From the NCBI GenBank assembly GCA_947037025.1, contig CAMQSU010000004.1, positions 1-64,000 on the forward strand: DNA of 64,000 bases. Direction: 5' to 3'. The notes below the pieces were generated by a model that saw only the letters and a program-made list of their open reading frames with translations, was not told the origin of the DNA and ran no database searches. The DNA comes from an uncultured Clostridia bacterium (lineage in GTDB: Bacteria > Bacillota > Clostridia > Christensenellales > UBA3700). This document shows, one piece after another, positions 1 through 8,388 of the stretch. Within the stretch, counting starts at the first letter, position 1. Every line of letters starts with the position of its first letter. A program made the position numbers and the translations under genes.

Positions 1-209
1 ACAAGATTTTGATATTCTTAAATGAAACACGAAGTATTGTAATTATAACTAATCGAGGATTATCGGAATGGAAAGAAGCAGTTGAGGATAAACACTTAAT
101 GGAAACACTGACAGATAGAATAACTGCAGATACACAAATATTAAGTTTGGATGAAGTTTTGCAGGAAGTCATTGATTATGGTGGTCAAAAGAAACATATC
201 AAGAAATAG
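1..209 (+). CDS. IstB-like ATPase, C-terminal fragment (partial at window edge)
   Basis: The reading frame is open to the left edge and only about 68 C-terminal residues are present. The segment SIVIITNRGLSEWKE followed by a DRITADTQIL stretch resembles the sensor-1/C-terminal part of IstB/DnaC-type AAA+ ATPases, where S-N-R-x-x-x-E-W and L-x-D-R-L are conserved. IstB assists the IstA transposase of IS21-family elements. No usable start lies inside the window; the TTG at 9 is not a convincing start. If the call is right, an IS21-like element or its remnant lies to the left, and the repeats at 391-650 could be its end. The family call rests on a short stretch. Confidence 0.5.
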   Translation, partial: KILIFLNETRSIVIITNRGLSEWKEAVEDKHLMETLTDRITADTQILSLDEVLQEVIDYGGQKKHIKK

Positions 210-430
210 TAATTAAATTGATTGAGTAAGAATGACATATAAAGCAATAGTGTATGAAAGTCAAAAGTAATAAAACAAGATCAATGATTAAGGAAAGAAA
301 AGCAAACATACAGAAATATAAATAGGGAGAAAATAATACCAATTAATTAAATTTGAAAACAATACTCGAAAGAGTTTAACATAGATTTAGTGTCTTACCT
401 TTTGATTAAGTATATTAACAAGTAACAAAA

Positions 431-469
431 ATCTCACAACATGTGGGTAATACCTACATAGCGTGAGAT
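431..469. other. Long imperfect palindrome (hairpin)
   Basis: ATCTCAC (431-437) pairs with GTGAGAT (463-469). Inside, ATGTGGGT (441-448) pairs with ACCTACAT (452-459) with one G-T pair. The 3-nt spacers on the two sides are matched, giving an almost continuous cruciform or RNA hairpin. No T-run follows, so it does not look like a simple terminator. Confidence 0.6.
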
Positions 470-476
470 TAATTAC

Positions 477-535
477 GAATTGTTAGTGGGGGGAGGTCTA
501 AAACCTAGGGCAATTCACCCCGTAAGCGGGGGGGT
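477..535. other. Second structured element with G-rich tracts
   Basis: GAATTG (477-482) is inverted at 511-516 (CAATTC), with AGGT/ACCT (494-497/503-506) nested inside. Directly downstream, ACCCC pairs across a short loop with a run of seven G. The G-rich tracts are unusual for this AT-rich sequence. The function is unknown; it may belong to a mobile-element end. Confidence 0.45.
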
Positions 536-537
536 AA

Positions 538-858
538 ACTCACACGAAATATATCATTAATCAAAACGGTAAGACATTCACGAAATATATCAATAATCAA
601 AACGGGGTATTAACCACGAAATATATCAATAATCAAAACGGGGTATTAACCACAAATATTGCTGCTGATATGGCGTCACTTGACGGAAAAATAGCGATAT
701 ATGAACGATTGAAAAATCATTCGATAGAAGATAAGGAAAAAGCTCTTAAATTAGCTATTGCAAAAAACTGTCACCTCGATTATATTAAAAAGATTGCGCA
801 AGAAAATTCAATTAGGCTAAAGAATATTGCAAGCACGTATTTAGCTAGCGTGGAATGA
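538..858 (+). pseudogene. Decayed gene fragment with 12-residue repeats
   Basis: The frame is open from 538 (after a stop at 535-537) to the stop at 856-858. It runs through the 36-bp repeats as KYI(I/N)NQNG repeats and continues into a 62-residue ORF starting at ATG 670. That ORF is rich in Lys, Leu, Ile and Ala and predicted helical. No ribosome binding site precedes ATG 670 and no ATG lies upstream in the open frame. I therefore read it as the 3' end of a gene whose beginning has been lost, possibly through the insertion or repeats on the left. I do not recognise the family. Confidence 0.5.
543..650. repeat. Three tandem 36-bp repeats
   Basis: Units run 543-578, 579-614 and 615-650, each beginning CACGAAATATATC. 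The second and third are identical; the first diverges in its last ten bases (GGTAAGACATT against GGGGTATTAAC). A fourth partial start (CACAAATAT) follows at 651. Thirty-six bases are exactly twelve codons and the array lies in frame with the downstream ORF, so it encodes a repeated KYINNQNG peptide. There are no spacers, so this is not a CRISPR array. Confidence 0.85.
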
Positions 859-1219
859 TAATTTAGTTTATATTCTCGTAGAGTTATCCTTTATTATTTT
901 TCAGTGTTTGTGGATTTTTAAATATGTTATTAATAAACTATTTACGTTAATAGTTTCCCCCGATGAAGATAGAAAAACTTGCCTAATCGCAACTTAGCTG
1001 TAGCTAAGTCTAAATGGTTGCCTAATTATACGAGAGTGTAGTGTGCAATGAGCTCAAGATGAGATGAGTTATGTTGACGGCGTATATATACACTAAATAA
1101 TAAAAGCCAAGTACTCCTTGATTTGGTTGCTAATATATCTAATAGTATGTTAGAATAAAGATGTTAATTGGATTAGGCTAACTAAATCCATCAGGCTTAA
1201 GCCAAACAAAAGAGAGATT
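859..1219. other. Non-coding leader upstream of the ABC exporter, with hairpins
   Basis: No gene is seen in this 361-bp stretch. ACTTAGCT (992-999) and AGCTAAGT (1002-1009) form a perfect inverted repeat. It is bracketed by the direct repeat TTGCCTAAT (near 979-987 and 1018-1026) and by GCAAC/GTTGC. A perfect 10-bp palindrome GGCTTAAGCC lies at 1194-1203, about 16 bp before the exporter start codon, near its ribosome binding site. Both could be operators or mRNA structures. Confidence 0.4.
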
Positions 1220-2962
1220 ATGATTAAAGAATTTTTAAGTTATTACAAAAAACAAAAACTGCTTTTCAGTCTAGATATGATAGCATCATTATTTTTAGCT
1301 GCATTAGCAATGCTATATCCAATACTAACAAGAATAGTATTAAACGATTATGTGCCAAATGAGAACATTACAATGATAATAGTATCTGCTGCAATATTGT
1401 TTTTAGTGTACACTATCAGAATGATATTAAACAGGTTTATACAAGACAAAGGTCATGTAATGGGTGCTCGCATAGAAAATTATATGCGTGAAGACTTGTT
1501 TGCGAAGCTTCAAAAACTACCATTCAAATACTTTGACCAGCACCAAACTGGTGATATAATGTCAAGAATGACTAATGATTTATTCAGCGTGACCGAGCTT
1601 GCTCACCATGGACCGGAAACAATCATAATATCATCGGTAACTTTTATTGCTGCATTTGGGTATTTGATGTCAATTAACTTATGGTTATCATTAATCATAT
1701 TTTTCTGTGCACCAATACTGATTATTGTCGCTGCCTTTAGTCGATCAAGATTGCTAAAAGCTTTTACTGCAAGTTCAGAAAGTAAAGCGAGTATTAACTC
1801 ATCAATAGAAAGCAGCGTGTCAGGCATTAGAGTTACAAAGGCATTTAATAATGATGATAAGGAATTTGATAAATTTTGCAAAAGTAATGAAGAATTTCTT
1901 GTTTCACGCAAAGACGTATATAAAAATTTAGGAAAGTTCACATCTAGGACTTCATATGTAGTGGATTTATTCAATATGGTAGTGCTGCTAACTGGCGGAC
2001 TTTTTGTATTGTTAGGCAAATCTTCTGCACTCGAGCAAGGTATATCTATCGGAGATTATACAGCTTTCATTATATCTGTTGGATTAATAATTGTACCACT
2101 AACGCAAATTATTAACTTTGTTGAGCAGTTTCAAAACGGATCTGCAGGCTTTAGAAGATTTATGACAGTAATGAATGAAGAAGAGGAGTTTGACAGCCCT
2201 GATGCTATTGTTGTCAACGGCGTGAAAGGTGATATTACTTTTAGTAATGTAAGCTTCAGTTACGAGAATGACGAGATAATACTTAATAATGTATCATTCT
2301 CTATCAAAGCAGGTGAAAAGATAGCTTTAGTCGGTGCAAGTGGTGGCGGAAAGACTACAATCTGTCATCTGCTTCCTAGATTCTACAACATTACAAATGG
2401 CAATATTTTGATAGACGATATCGATATTAATAACATTGCTCTTAAATCTTTAAGACAAAATATAGGAATAGTTCAGCAAGATGTTTTCTTATTTGACGGC
2501 AGTATTAAAGAAAATATTGCATACGGAAATTTGAGTGCAAGCGAAGAAGAAATTATGGCAGCTGCACAAAAATCTAATATTCATGAATTTGTAACTGGAT
2601 TGCCTGAAGGTTACGATACAAAAATCGGAGAGCGTGGCGTTAAGCTTAGCGGAGGTCAAAAACAGCGATTATCTATCGCAAGAATATTCCTTAAAAACCC
2701 TGCAATACTCATACTTGATGAGGCTACTAGTGCATTAGATAATAGCACAGAGCGATTAATTCAATCAGAATTTGATGAACTGTCAAAGGGAAGGACAACA
2801 ATTGTTGTAGCGCATAGACTATCAACTGTCAAAAATGCTGATAGGATAATGGTAGTAGAGAATGGCATTATCGCAGAGAGCGGTTCTCATGATGAATTAT
2901 TGAAACTTAAGGGGAAATATTTTACTCTGCACTCTAAAGTATCTGACATTATCGTGCAATGA
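1220..2962 (+). CDS. ABC transporter, fused permease and ATPase (MsbA/LmrA-type exporter)
   Basis: This 580-residue half-transporter has an N-terminal six-helix exporter domain (about 1-310) and a C-terminal nucleotide-binding domain. The latter shows Walker A GASGGGKTT (372-380), signature LSGGQKQR (from 476), Walker B ILILDEATSALD and the H-loop VAHRLST. Such proteins export drugs, lipids or peptides as homo- or heterodimers. Length and domain order are normal. The start is preceded by AAGAGAGA. No partner half-transporter is adjacent, so a homodimer is likely, and the substrate cannot be told. It appears monocistronic, with a terminator at 3124-3158. Confidence 0.93.
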   Translation: MIKEFLSYYKKQKLLFSLDMIASLFLAALAMLYPILTRIVLNDYVPNENITMIIVSAAILFLVYTIRMILNRFIQDKGHVMGARIENYMREDLFAKLQKLPFKYFDQHQTGDIMSRMTNDLFSVTELAHHGPETIIISSVTFIAAFGYLMSINLWLSLIIFFCAPILIIVAAFSRSRLLKAFTASSESKASINSSIESSVSGIRVTKAFNNDDKEFDKFCKSNEEFLVSRKDVYKNLGKFTSRTSYVVDLFNMVVLLTGGLFVLLGKSSALEQGISIGDYTAFIISVGLIIVPLTQIINFVEQFQNGSAGFRRFMTVMNEEEEFDSPDAIVVNGVKGDITFSNVSFSYENDEIILNNVSFSIKAGEKIALVGASGGGKTTICHLLPRFYNITNGNILIDDIDINNIALKSLRQNIGIVQQDVFLFDGSIKENIAYGNLSASEEEIMAAAQKSNIHEFVTGLPEGYDTKIGERGVKLSGGQKQRLSIARIFLKNPAILILDEATSALDNSTERLIQSEFDELSKGRTTIVVAHRLSTVKNADRIMVVENGIIAESGSHDELLKLKGKYFTLHSKVSDIIVQ

Positions 2963-3406
2963 TAATCAATAAAAATTAAATAAAAATTGAACAAAAAAAG
3001 CAATAATATATATAATAATTATGCAGAAAAAAAACTAGAAAAAAGATAAAAAAATTATGCAAAAAAATAGTTTTTTTTAAATGTTATATTTATACAATTG
3101 CAGGTAAAAAAATAAATTAATTTAAAGCACTAAAACATTATGTTTTAGTGCTTTTTTTATTTGCACTAATTTTGATAAATGCAAAATATTTAATTTAGCA
3201 ATGTTAGCATATGCTGCTGAAATATTGACAGTATATATTTGTGCTAATAACATAATTTAATTGTTTTGCATATATTAAATAGGTGCATAATGCTGCTTTT
3301 AGTGTAACTGAAATTAGAAAATAATGAAGTTATTTATGCAGCATATATGCAGTATCTGCTATAAGATAGCATAGTTAAATATATCTAAAATTAAAAGGAA
3401 GGAAGC
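2963..3406. other. Intergenic region with terminator and promoter-like sequence
   Basis: The 444-bp stretch holds the exporter terminator near 3124-3158. Beyond it is a possible promoter for the glycosyltransferase gene: TTGACA at 3225-3230, a 17-bp spacer and TAACAT at 3248-3253. The rest is low-complexity AT-rich sequence in which I see nothing further. Confidence 0.4.
3124..3158 (+). terminator. Rho-independent terminator
   Basis: AAAGCACTAAAACA (3124-3137) pairs perfectly with TGTTTTAGTGCTTT across a TTA loop and is followed by a T-run. It ends the ABC exporter transcript. Confidence 0.9.
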
Positions 3407-4498
3407 ATGATAAAATTAAGTTTATGCATGATAGTAAAGAATGAGCAAGAGGTTTTGGGCAGATGTCTTGATAGTGTGTGCGGTATTTTTGATGAAATTA
3501 TCATAGTTGACACTGGTTCTCATGATAATACAAAGTTAATCGCAAGTCAGTATACAGATAAAGTATATGATTTTAAATGGGTTGATGATTTTTCAGCAGC
3601 GCGTAATTATTCTTTTTCAAAGGCGACAATGCAGTATGTAATGTGGCTTGATGCTGATGATATTATCATGACATCTGATCGTGAACTATTGCTTGCATTT
3701 AAGAGTAAGCTAAGCTTTTCAGTAGATGTGGTAATGATGAAGTATAATGTTGCATTTGATGAAGATGATTTGCCAGTGCTTTCATATTATCGTGAGCGGA
3801 TAATGAAACGAAGTAATAATTTCAAGTGGATAAGTCCAATTCATGAAACAGTTGAAACAACAGGAAAAGTTGAATATTCTAACATTGCAATTTCGCATAA
3901 AAAATTAAGCGTTGCAGACCCAGATCGCAATATTAATATTTTTGAGAAAATGATAGCAAGCGGAGAAATTCTTGATGCTAGAGGACAGTTTTATTATGCT
4001 AGAGAATTATATTATCATGAGCGATATCAAGAGGCAATAGATAAGTTTAATTTTTTTCTTAATGAAGGCAAAGGCTGGATTGAGAATAACATAAGTGCTT
4101 GTCAAGATTTAGCGAATTGTTACACTGCTTTAAAAGATGACCGCGCAGCCTTGGTAGCATTGTTACGCAGCCTGACTTATGACGTCCCGAGGGCGGAAAT
4201 ATGTTGCAAAATAGGTAAGTATTTCTTTGAAGTGATGAAATACCAGCAGTCAATATTTTGGTATAACATGGCAACAACAATTGAGATAGATTATAATAAT
4301 AAAGGATTTATTTCGCCTGATTGTTATGGTTTCATTCCTGAAATTCAGATGTGTGTTTGCTATGATAGATTAGGTGATTATGAAAATGCACTTAAGTGTC
4401 ACGAACGGACAAAACTGTTAAAGCCTAATAATAGTTCAGTGAAAATAAACGAAGAATATTTTAGAAAAAAATTACCATGTGCAAAAGCAAATAAATAG
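3407..4498 (+). CDS. Glycosyltransferase family 2 with C-terminal TPR region
   Basis: The N-terminal 200 residues are a GT-A family 2 fold. MIVKNEQEVL and VDTGSHDNT (34-42) form the nucleotide-sugar site, and the DAD metal motif is at 82-84 (WLDADD). The remainder has TPR-like helical hairpins (YYARELYYHERYQEAIDKFNF is typical). GT2-TPR proteins often glycosylate proteins (SunS-like, or the enzymes beside collagen-like spore and surface proteins). The next gene encodes a collagen-like protein rich in Thr, so transfer of sugar to its Gly-X-Thr repeats is the obvious candidate role. RBS AAGGAAGG precedes the start. Donor and acceptor are not proven. Confidence 0.88.
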   Translation: MIKLSLCMIVKNEQEVLGRCLDSVCGIFDEIIIVDTGSHDNTKLIASQYTDKVYDFKWVDDFSAARNYSFSKATMQYVMWLDADDIIMTSDRELLLAFKSKLSFSVDVVMMKYNVAFDEDDLPVLSYYRERIMKRSNNFKWISPIHETVETTGKVEYSNIAISHKKLSVADPDRNINIFEKMIASGEILDARGQFYYARELYYHERYQEAIDKFNFFLNEGKGWIENNISACQDLANCYTALKDDRAALVALLRSLTYDVPRAEICCKIGKYFFEVMKYQQSIFWYNMATTIEIDYNNKGFISPDCYGFIPEIQMCVCYDRLGDYENALKCHERTKLLKPNNSSVKINEEYFRKKLPCAKANK

Positions 4499-4619
4499 TT
4501 TTTTACTTAGTGTATAGCAGTTTGATACGCAATATAATTAATTTTGTGGCTATACATGAAATAATTTTTAATCTAACACTTTAATTACGGAATAATAGAA
4601 TTTTCCACAAGGAGTATAA

Positions 4620-5552
4620 ATGAATTACTATAATATAAATAGAGCAAATTGTTGTAATAGATGCAGAAATGAAAGCTACTGCTGTCAAGGGCCAACAGGC
4701 TTACGTGGCCCAACAGGGTTATCTGGCGCAACAGGCGCAACTGGTCCAATAGGTTTATCTGGCGCAACAGGCGCAACAGGCGCAACTGGTCCAACAGGTT
4801 TATCTGGCGCAACTGGTGTAACCGGTCCAACAGGTTTATCTGGTGCAACTGGCGCAACTGGCGCAACTGGCGCAACTGGCGCAACTGGTATTGACGGTGC
4901 AACAGGCGTAACTGGGCCAACCGGAGCTGATGGTACAAATGGTATTGACGGCGCAACAGGCGCAACTGGGCCAACCGGACCAACTGGACCAACAGGCGCT
5001 GCGGGAACAGCTGCTTTGCAAGCTGAATCGGCATATGATTTAGCAGTAGGGAATGGGTTTATAGGGGATGAATTTACGTGGGTTGAGTCATTAAAAGGTG
5101 ATACTGGTGCTACCGGAGCAACCGGACCAAAAAGTCTAAAAGCATATGGTGGCATTTATAATGATGACAAAACAGCGATAAAAATGTTTAAGAATGCGCC
5201 TAAACCAGTGGCTACTATCTCAAGCATGGCCTCACAGAATGTTTTAGCTGATTCAAGTAATATAACTATTATTGAGGCTGGAGTGTATGAGCTACAATAC
5301 ATGATAAATGTAAAAAGTTTAAGTCCAAATTCAGTTGTGGGCTTGTATGTTCGTGATACTGAAGTTAACATTCCTGGAGCATCAGTGATAGCCGATCAAC
5401 AAAATGGGGGTATGTCGTTAACAGGTTCATTTATTACGGAGCTAGCTGATGGTGCAGTACTAGATTTAGCAGTGCAATCGTCAGTTGATACAACATTAAT
5501 ATTTAGCAATGGCGTAACTAACGCATATCTGATAGTTAAAAAAATTGATTAG
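4620..5552 (+). CDS. Collagen-like surface protein (BclA-type)
   Basis: This 310-residue protein has four parts. A Cys-rich N terminus (C11, C12, C15, C21, C22) is followed by Gly-X-Thr collagen triplets from residue 24 to about 135, mostly GAT, GPT and GLS. A linker containing [11 protein letters not shown] and W-x-x-SLKG, common in Firmicute collagen-like proteins, leads to a few more triplets. The last 140 residues look like the beta-rich BclA/TNF-like trimerisation head ([21 protein letters not shown]). There is no Sec signal or LPXTG anchor, as in exosporium-type proteins, so attachment could go through the Cys-rich N terminus. AAGGAG precedes ATG 4620. Thr-rich triplets are typical O-glycosylation sites, matching the upstream glycosyltransferase. 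The triplet DNA is repetitive and prone to length change. Confidence 0.9.
   Translation: MNYYNINRANCCNRCRNESYCCQGPTGLRGPTGLSGATGATGPIGLSGATGATGATGPTGLSGATGVTGPTGLSGATGATGATGATGATGIDGATGVTGPTGADGTNGIDGATGATGPTGPTGPTGAAGTAALQAESAYDLAVGNGFIGDEFTWVESLKGDTGATGATGPKSLKAYGGIYNDDKTAIKMFKNAPKPVATISSMASQNVLADSSNITIIEAGVYELQYMINVKSLSPNSVVGLYVRDTEVNIPGASVIADQQNGGMSLTGSFITELADGAVLDLAVQSSVDTTLIFSNGVTNAYLIVKKID
4684..4998. repeat. Collagen-triplet coding repeat (9-bp periodicity)
   Basis: The segment is built from GGCGCAACT/GGTCCAACA-like 9-bp units, with longer duplicated blocks (GGTTTATCTGGCGCAACAGG variants). It encodes the collagen domain. Long antisense frames across it are a by-product of the periodicity. 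Confidence 0.85.
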
Positions 5553-5590
5553 CATTATAAAATCATGCACAATAACCTAATATAAATAAA

Positions 5591-5634
5591 AACTACCCTA
5601 TTGCGATAATACATCGTAATGGGGTAGTATTTTT
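5591..5634 (+). terminator. Rho-independent terminator
   Basis: ACTACCC(TATTGCGAT) pairs with (ATCGTAATG)GGGTAGT, followed by ATTTTTAT. It closes the collagen-like gene. Confidence 0.85.
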
Positions 5635-5783
5635 ATCAAAATATGTATTACGACTCCCCAAAACACTATATTGCAAAATTTGATGTGATATTATGTTGTA
5701 TACGTATTTAATTGAACAAAACAATAACAAAGTTGCGATGTTTAGCATATGTTATATAAAATCTTGTAGGAGATATATAGAAT

Positions 5784-6899
5784 ATGGATAAACTTAATAA
5801 AGGAATAGGAATCGCGCTATCGGGAGGCGGAATACGTGCACTTATATTTCATCTTGGCACACTTCAATATTTGGCGGAAATAAATCAACTGTCAAAAATA
5901 AATCAGATATCCACAGTATCAGGAGCAAGCCTGTGTGTTGCTTTAATATTGCAGGAAAATGATGGAAGGTGGCCAACCGATTATGAATATTTGAACAAAG
6001 TTTTACCTGCTGTCAAAAAGTTATTATTAAAGCATAATATTTCGTTTAGCGCTATATGGCGATTGATATCCAGACCAAAATGGTGGTCAAACAGAATCGG
6101 ACTATATGCCAAAGTATTTGAAGATAAATGGGGTATTAAGGGCAGCAGTGAAGGTTTGCCAGACTCTCCGATATGGGATATTAACTGTACGAATTACGAA
6201 ACGGGTAAAAATTTCAGCTTTTCCAAAAATTATATGGGTGACGATACAACACATTATGTATTGAACCCTGATTTTTCTATATCAGCAGCAGTGGCAGCAT
6301 CGGCGGGAGTCCCAATTATTATTGGTCCGCTTTCGCTAGATGCTACAAAATACAAATGGTCGAGTTGCAATAAAACAATGTGTCCGGCAGCATATATTCT
6401 ACCAAAATACCACCTTTGGGATGGGGGGATCTATGATAATTTAGGAATCGAATCACTATATAATATGAATAGCAAACTAAATAGAACAATAGAGTATTTA
6501 ATTGTTAGTGATGCTATGGGCGCTTTTGATATTACTGAGAGAAAAAGCAGCTCTCCAATTGGTAACTTGAAAAGATTGCTAAATATAACAATGAATGAAA
6601 TAGGCTCATTACGTATTAAAGAAATTCAATCAAATATTATCGAAAAGGATAAAGGAATATATATTAAAATTGGCGATACTGTCAAACAGATAGTAAAAAA
6701 ATGCAATATTTCAGAGACACGAAAAAAAATGTTAATAGGCAAAAGTCTTTCTGATGATGAAGTATTGACAGTAAAGAATTATCCGACTACATTATGGAAA
6801 CCAACTAAAGAGAACTATGAGCTTATTTTGCAACATGGATACGAAACTACTAAGTGTACTTGCCTAAGTAGCAAGAAATTCAACCATAACAATAGATAG
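5784..6899 (+). CDS. Patatin-like phospholipase
   Basis: The N terminus carries the patatin oxyanion motif GGGIR (14-18) in the context IALSGGGIRA. The nucleophile-elbow Ser49 follows in STVSGASLCVA. The catalytic dyad Asp is likely D213 in the DGGIYDNLG motif. These three elements in order define a bacterial patatin-like acyl hydrolase acting on lipids. The elbow reads G-x-S-x-C rather than classic G-x-S-x-G, as in the subgroup with SGGSIxAA. At 371 residues it is a normal single domain with no signal peptide or membrane anchor, suggesting a cytosolic or non-classically released enzyme. RBS AGGAGATA precedes the start. Cargo and target are unknown. Confidence 0.87.
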   Translation: MDKLNKGIGIALSGGGIRALIFHLGTLQYLAEINQLSKINQISTVSGASLCVALILQENDGRWPTDYEYLNKVLPAVKKLLLKHNISFSAIWRLISRPKWWSNRIGLYAKVFEDKWGIKGSSEGLPDSPIWDINCTNYETGKNFSFSKNYMGDDTTHYVLNPDFSISAAVAASAGVPIIIGPLSLDATKYKWSSCNKTMCPAAYILPKYHLWDGGIYDNLGIESLYNMNSKLNRTIEYLIVSDAMGAFDITERKSSSPIGNLKRLLNITMNEIGSLRIKEIQSNIIEKDKGIYIKIGDTVKQIVKKCNISETRKKMLIGKSLSDDEVLTVKNYPTTLWKPTKENYELILQHGYETTKCTCLSSKKFNHNNR

Positions 6900-6977
6900 C
6901 ATTATGCAAGAAGATTTCATTTTCGTCAAGAAAGCTGGACTTTTAAACTAACTATCGACAGAAAATGGGATTAAAAA

Positions 6978-7005
6978 AACAGTCACCTTGCGATGACTAT
7001 TTTAA
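6978..7005 (+). terminator. Possible weak terminator
   Basis: AGTCA (6981-6985) and TGACT (6994-6998) form a short stem followed by ATTTT, between the lipase gene and the convergent AraC gene. Confidence 0.4.
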
Positions 7006-7185
7006 TTGTTGTTATTATGTTTTTGTTACAATATTGTTTGCAAGTATTTGTGGATTGCGTCATTTTAATATAAGTTTATTATACTCCAAATTATTTAATG
7101 TTAAAATTTTTTCTATTATTAAGCATTTTTTTTAATACTTAAATTTTATAATTTATATTATAAACAGAAAAACACATATCAGCTT

Positions 7186-7980
7186 TCATTTTATTTTACT
7201 GATATACTCAGTAGGGGTCAAGTTAAATTGCGTGGAAAAACTTTTGTAAAAAGTTCTGGTGCTTTTGAACCCAACATTAAAAGCGTCCTCAGAAATTGAT
7301 CCTTTTAATGTAAGTTGCTTTTTGATAAATGCTGATAATCTAATGTTAGTCAAAAATGCAGGTAGACTGCATTGAAAAACATTGTTAAAACATTCTGATA
7401 AGAATGAGCGAGAGTACATGAAGTTACTAATTAGTGATTGCATATTAATATCATGTGTGTAGTTCTCATCTAGGAAGTATATTATTTGGCTCACGATATC
7501 CAATTGTTTAATATTTTGCAATTTATTCGGATTAATTAATTTTAAAATTTCATCTAATAGATTCTGAACTAAAAATTGCTGTTTAGCAAAAGTTAAACTA
7601 TTTGCATTTTTAAAATTCATAAGTATTTTATGTAGGATTTTACTTTTTTTGCAATTTCTTATAATAAATTGATTGCTATTAAGACATAAGAAATATTTAC
7701 TAAAGGAACTATCAAATTGCAATGGTATACCTAGACACCAGCCTCTGCCATGTCCTCCATTAAAGCTATGTGCTACATAAGGTGATATTATTGCCACATC
7801 ACCTTTATATAATGTTAAGATTTGATTGTTTTGTGTAATTTCAATACTACCATGATTACAATAAATTATTTCCGGTTGCTTGTGGAAATGCATTGAAAAG
7901 ACTCTAGGAATTTTCGCATAGGCAAAAGGTTGACCTTGTTTGTAGCAAATTTTTTCATATAAACATATTTCTGATTGCAT
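7186..7980 (-). CDS. AraC-family transcriptional regulator with cupin sensor domain
   Basis: This is a 264-residue protein when started at ATG 7980, which has GGAGGT four bases upstream; the longer frame to 8046 lacks that support. The N-terminal half is a cupin-like sugar-binding domain (FSMHFHKQPEIIYCNHG and GDVAIISPYVAHSF). The C-terminal 100 residues contain the two AraC helix-turn-helices, ending in the typical SFSTQFNLTPTEYI. Such proteins activate carbohydrate genes on ligand binding. It points away from the giant lipoprotein gene at 8389, a plausible target because they share the 408-bp intergenic region. The ligand is unknown. Confidence 0.92.
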   Translation of the reverse strand: MQSEICLYEKICYKQGQPFAYAKIPRVFSMHFHKQPEIIYCNHGSIEITQNNQILTLYKGDVAIISPYVAHSFNGGHGRGWCLGIPLQFDSSFSKYFLCLNSNQFIIRNCKKSKILHKILMNFKNANSLTFAKQQFLVQNLLDEILKLINPNKLQNIKQLDIVSQIIYFLDENYTHDINMQSLISNFMYSRSFLSECFNNVFQCSLPAFLTNIRLSAFIKKQLTLKGSISEDAFNVGFKSTRTFYKSFSTQFNLTPTEYISKIK

Positions 7981-8388
7981 AATTACCTCCATTATGATAT
8001 TTTTGTCGGGTAGACAAAAATACACACTAATGAGGCGATATTGCACGCATTATAGATAAAATTGCACACTATGTGGACGCAATAGTATTGATATAAATAG
8101 TTTAGTATGTTAAAGTTAGTTTATCATAGTAAATCGTAAATGTCAATTATATTTTGCAAAGTCATTATTGCAAAATCACACTTCATCTTTATAATATAGT
8201 AGAGGAGTGAGCGGGATATATAACAAGTGTTTTGTAGTTAAACGAAAAATTTATAATAAATGCAAAAAATTCGGTGATTAATCAAATTTCACTTTTGCCT
8301 TACTAGTAAATTACTCGTTTGATCGTATATATTTGCAACTAGCAGATGTGTACCTATAAATAAATAATATATTGTTAAGGAGTAAATT
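7981..8388. other. Divergent intergenic region between AraC regulator and lipoprotein gene
   Basis: The region includes the AraC ribosome binding site next to 7981. It also holds a plus-strand promoter-like pair, TTGCAA (8168-8173) and TATAAT (8190-8195), with a 16-bp spacer. That leaves a leader of nearly 190 nt before the lipoprotein start. No ORF or clear operator was recognised. Confidence 0.45.

Larger units (their letters stand above)
391..576. repeat. Inverted repeat pair bounding a structured non-coding segment
   Basis: The 17-nt sequence at 391-407 (TGTCTTACCTTTTGATT) recurs in inverted orientation at 559-576 with one extra base (AATCAAAACGGTAAGACA). Similarity continues inward as TATATT against AATATA. 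Between the arms lie two nested hairpins. The layout resembles the ends of a small mobile element or a transposase-binding region, but no target-site duplication was established. Confidence 0.5.

Noticed and set aside
543-650. Possible CRISPR array
   Set aside because: The 36-bp units abut each other without spacers, two are identical, and no cas genes are near.
1603-2019. Minus-strand ORF inside the ABC exporter gene
   Set aside because: It overlaps the TM coding region of a clear gene, with no start signal or homology of its own.
4585-5155. Long minus-strand ORFs across the collagen gene
   Set aside because: They consist of Leu/Arg/Gln- or Pro/Val-rich periodic sequence produced by reading the 9-bp collagen repeats backwards. 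No ribosome binding site or homology; the plus-strand gene explains them.
7981-8046. N-terminal extension of the AraC regulator
   Set aside because: The ATG at 7980 has a perfect GGAGGT at proper spacing; the upstream residues include that Shine-Dalgarno itself (reads as M-E-V-I) and look non-coding.
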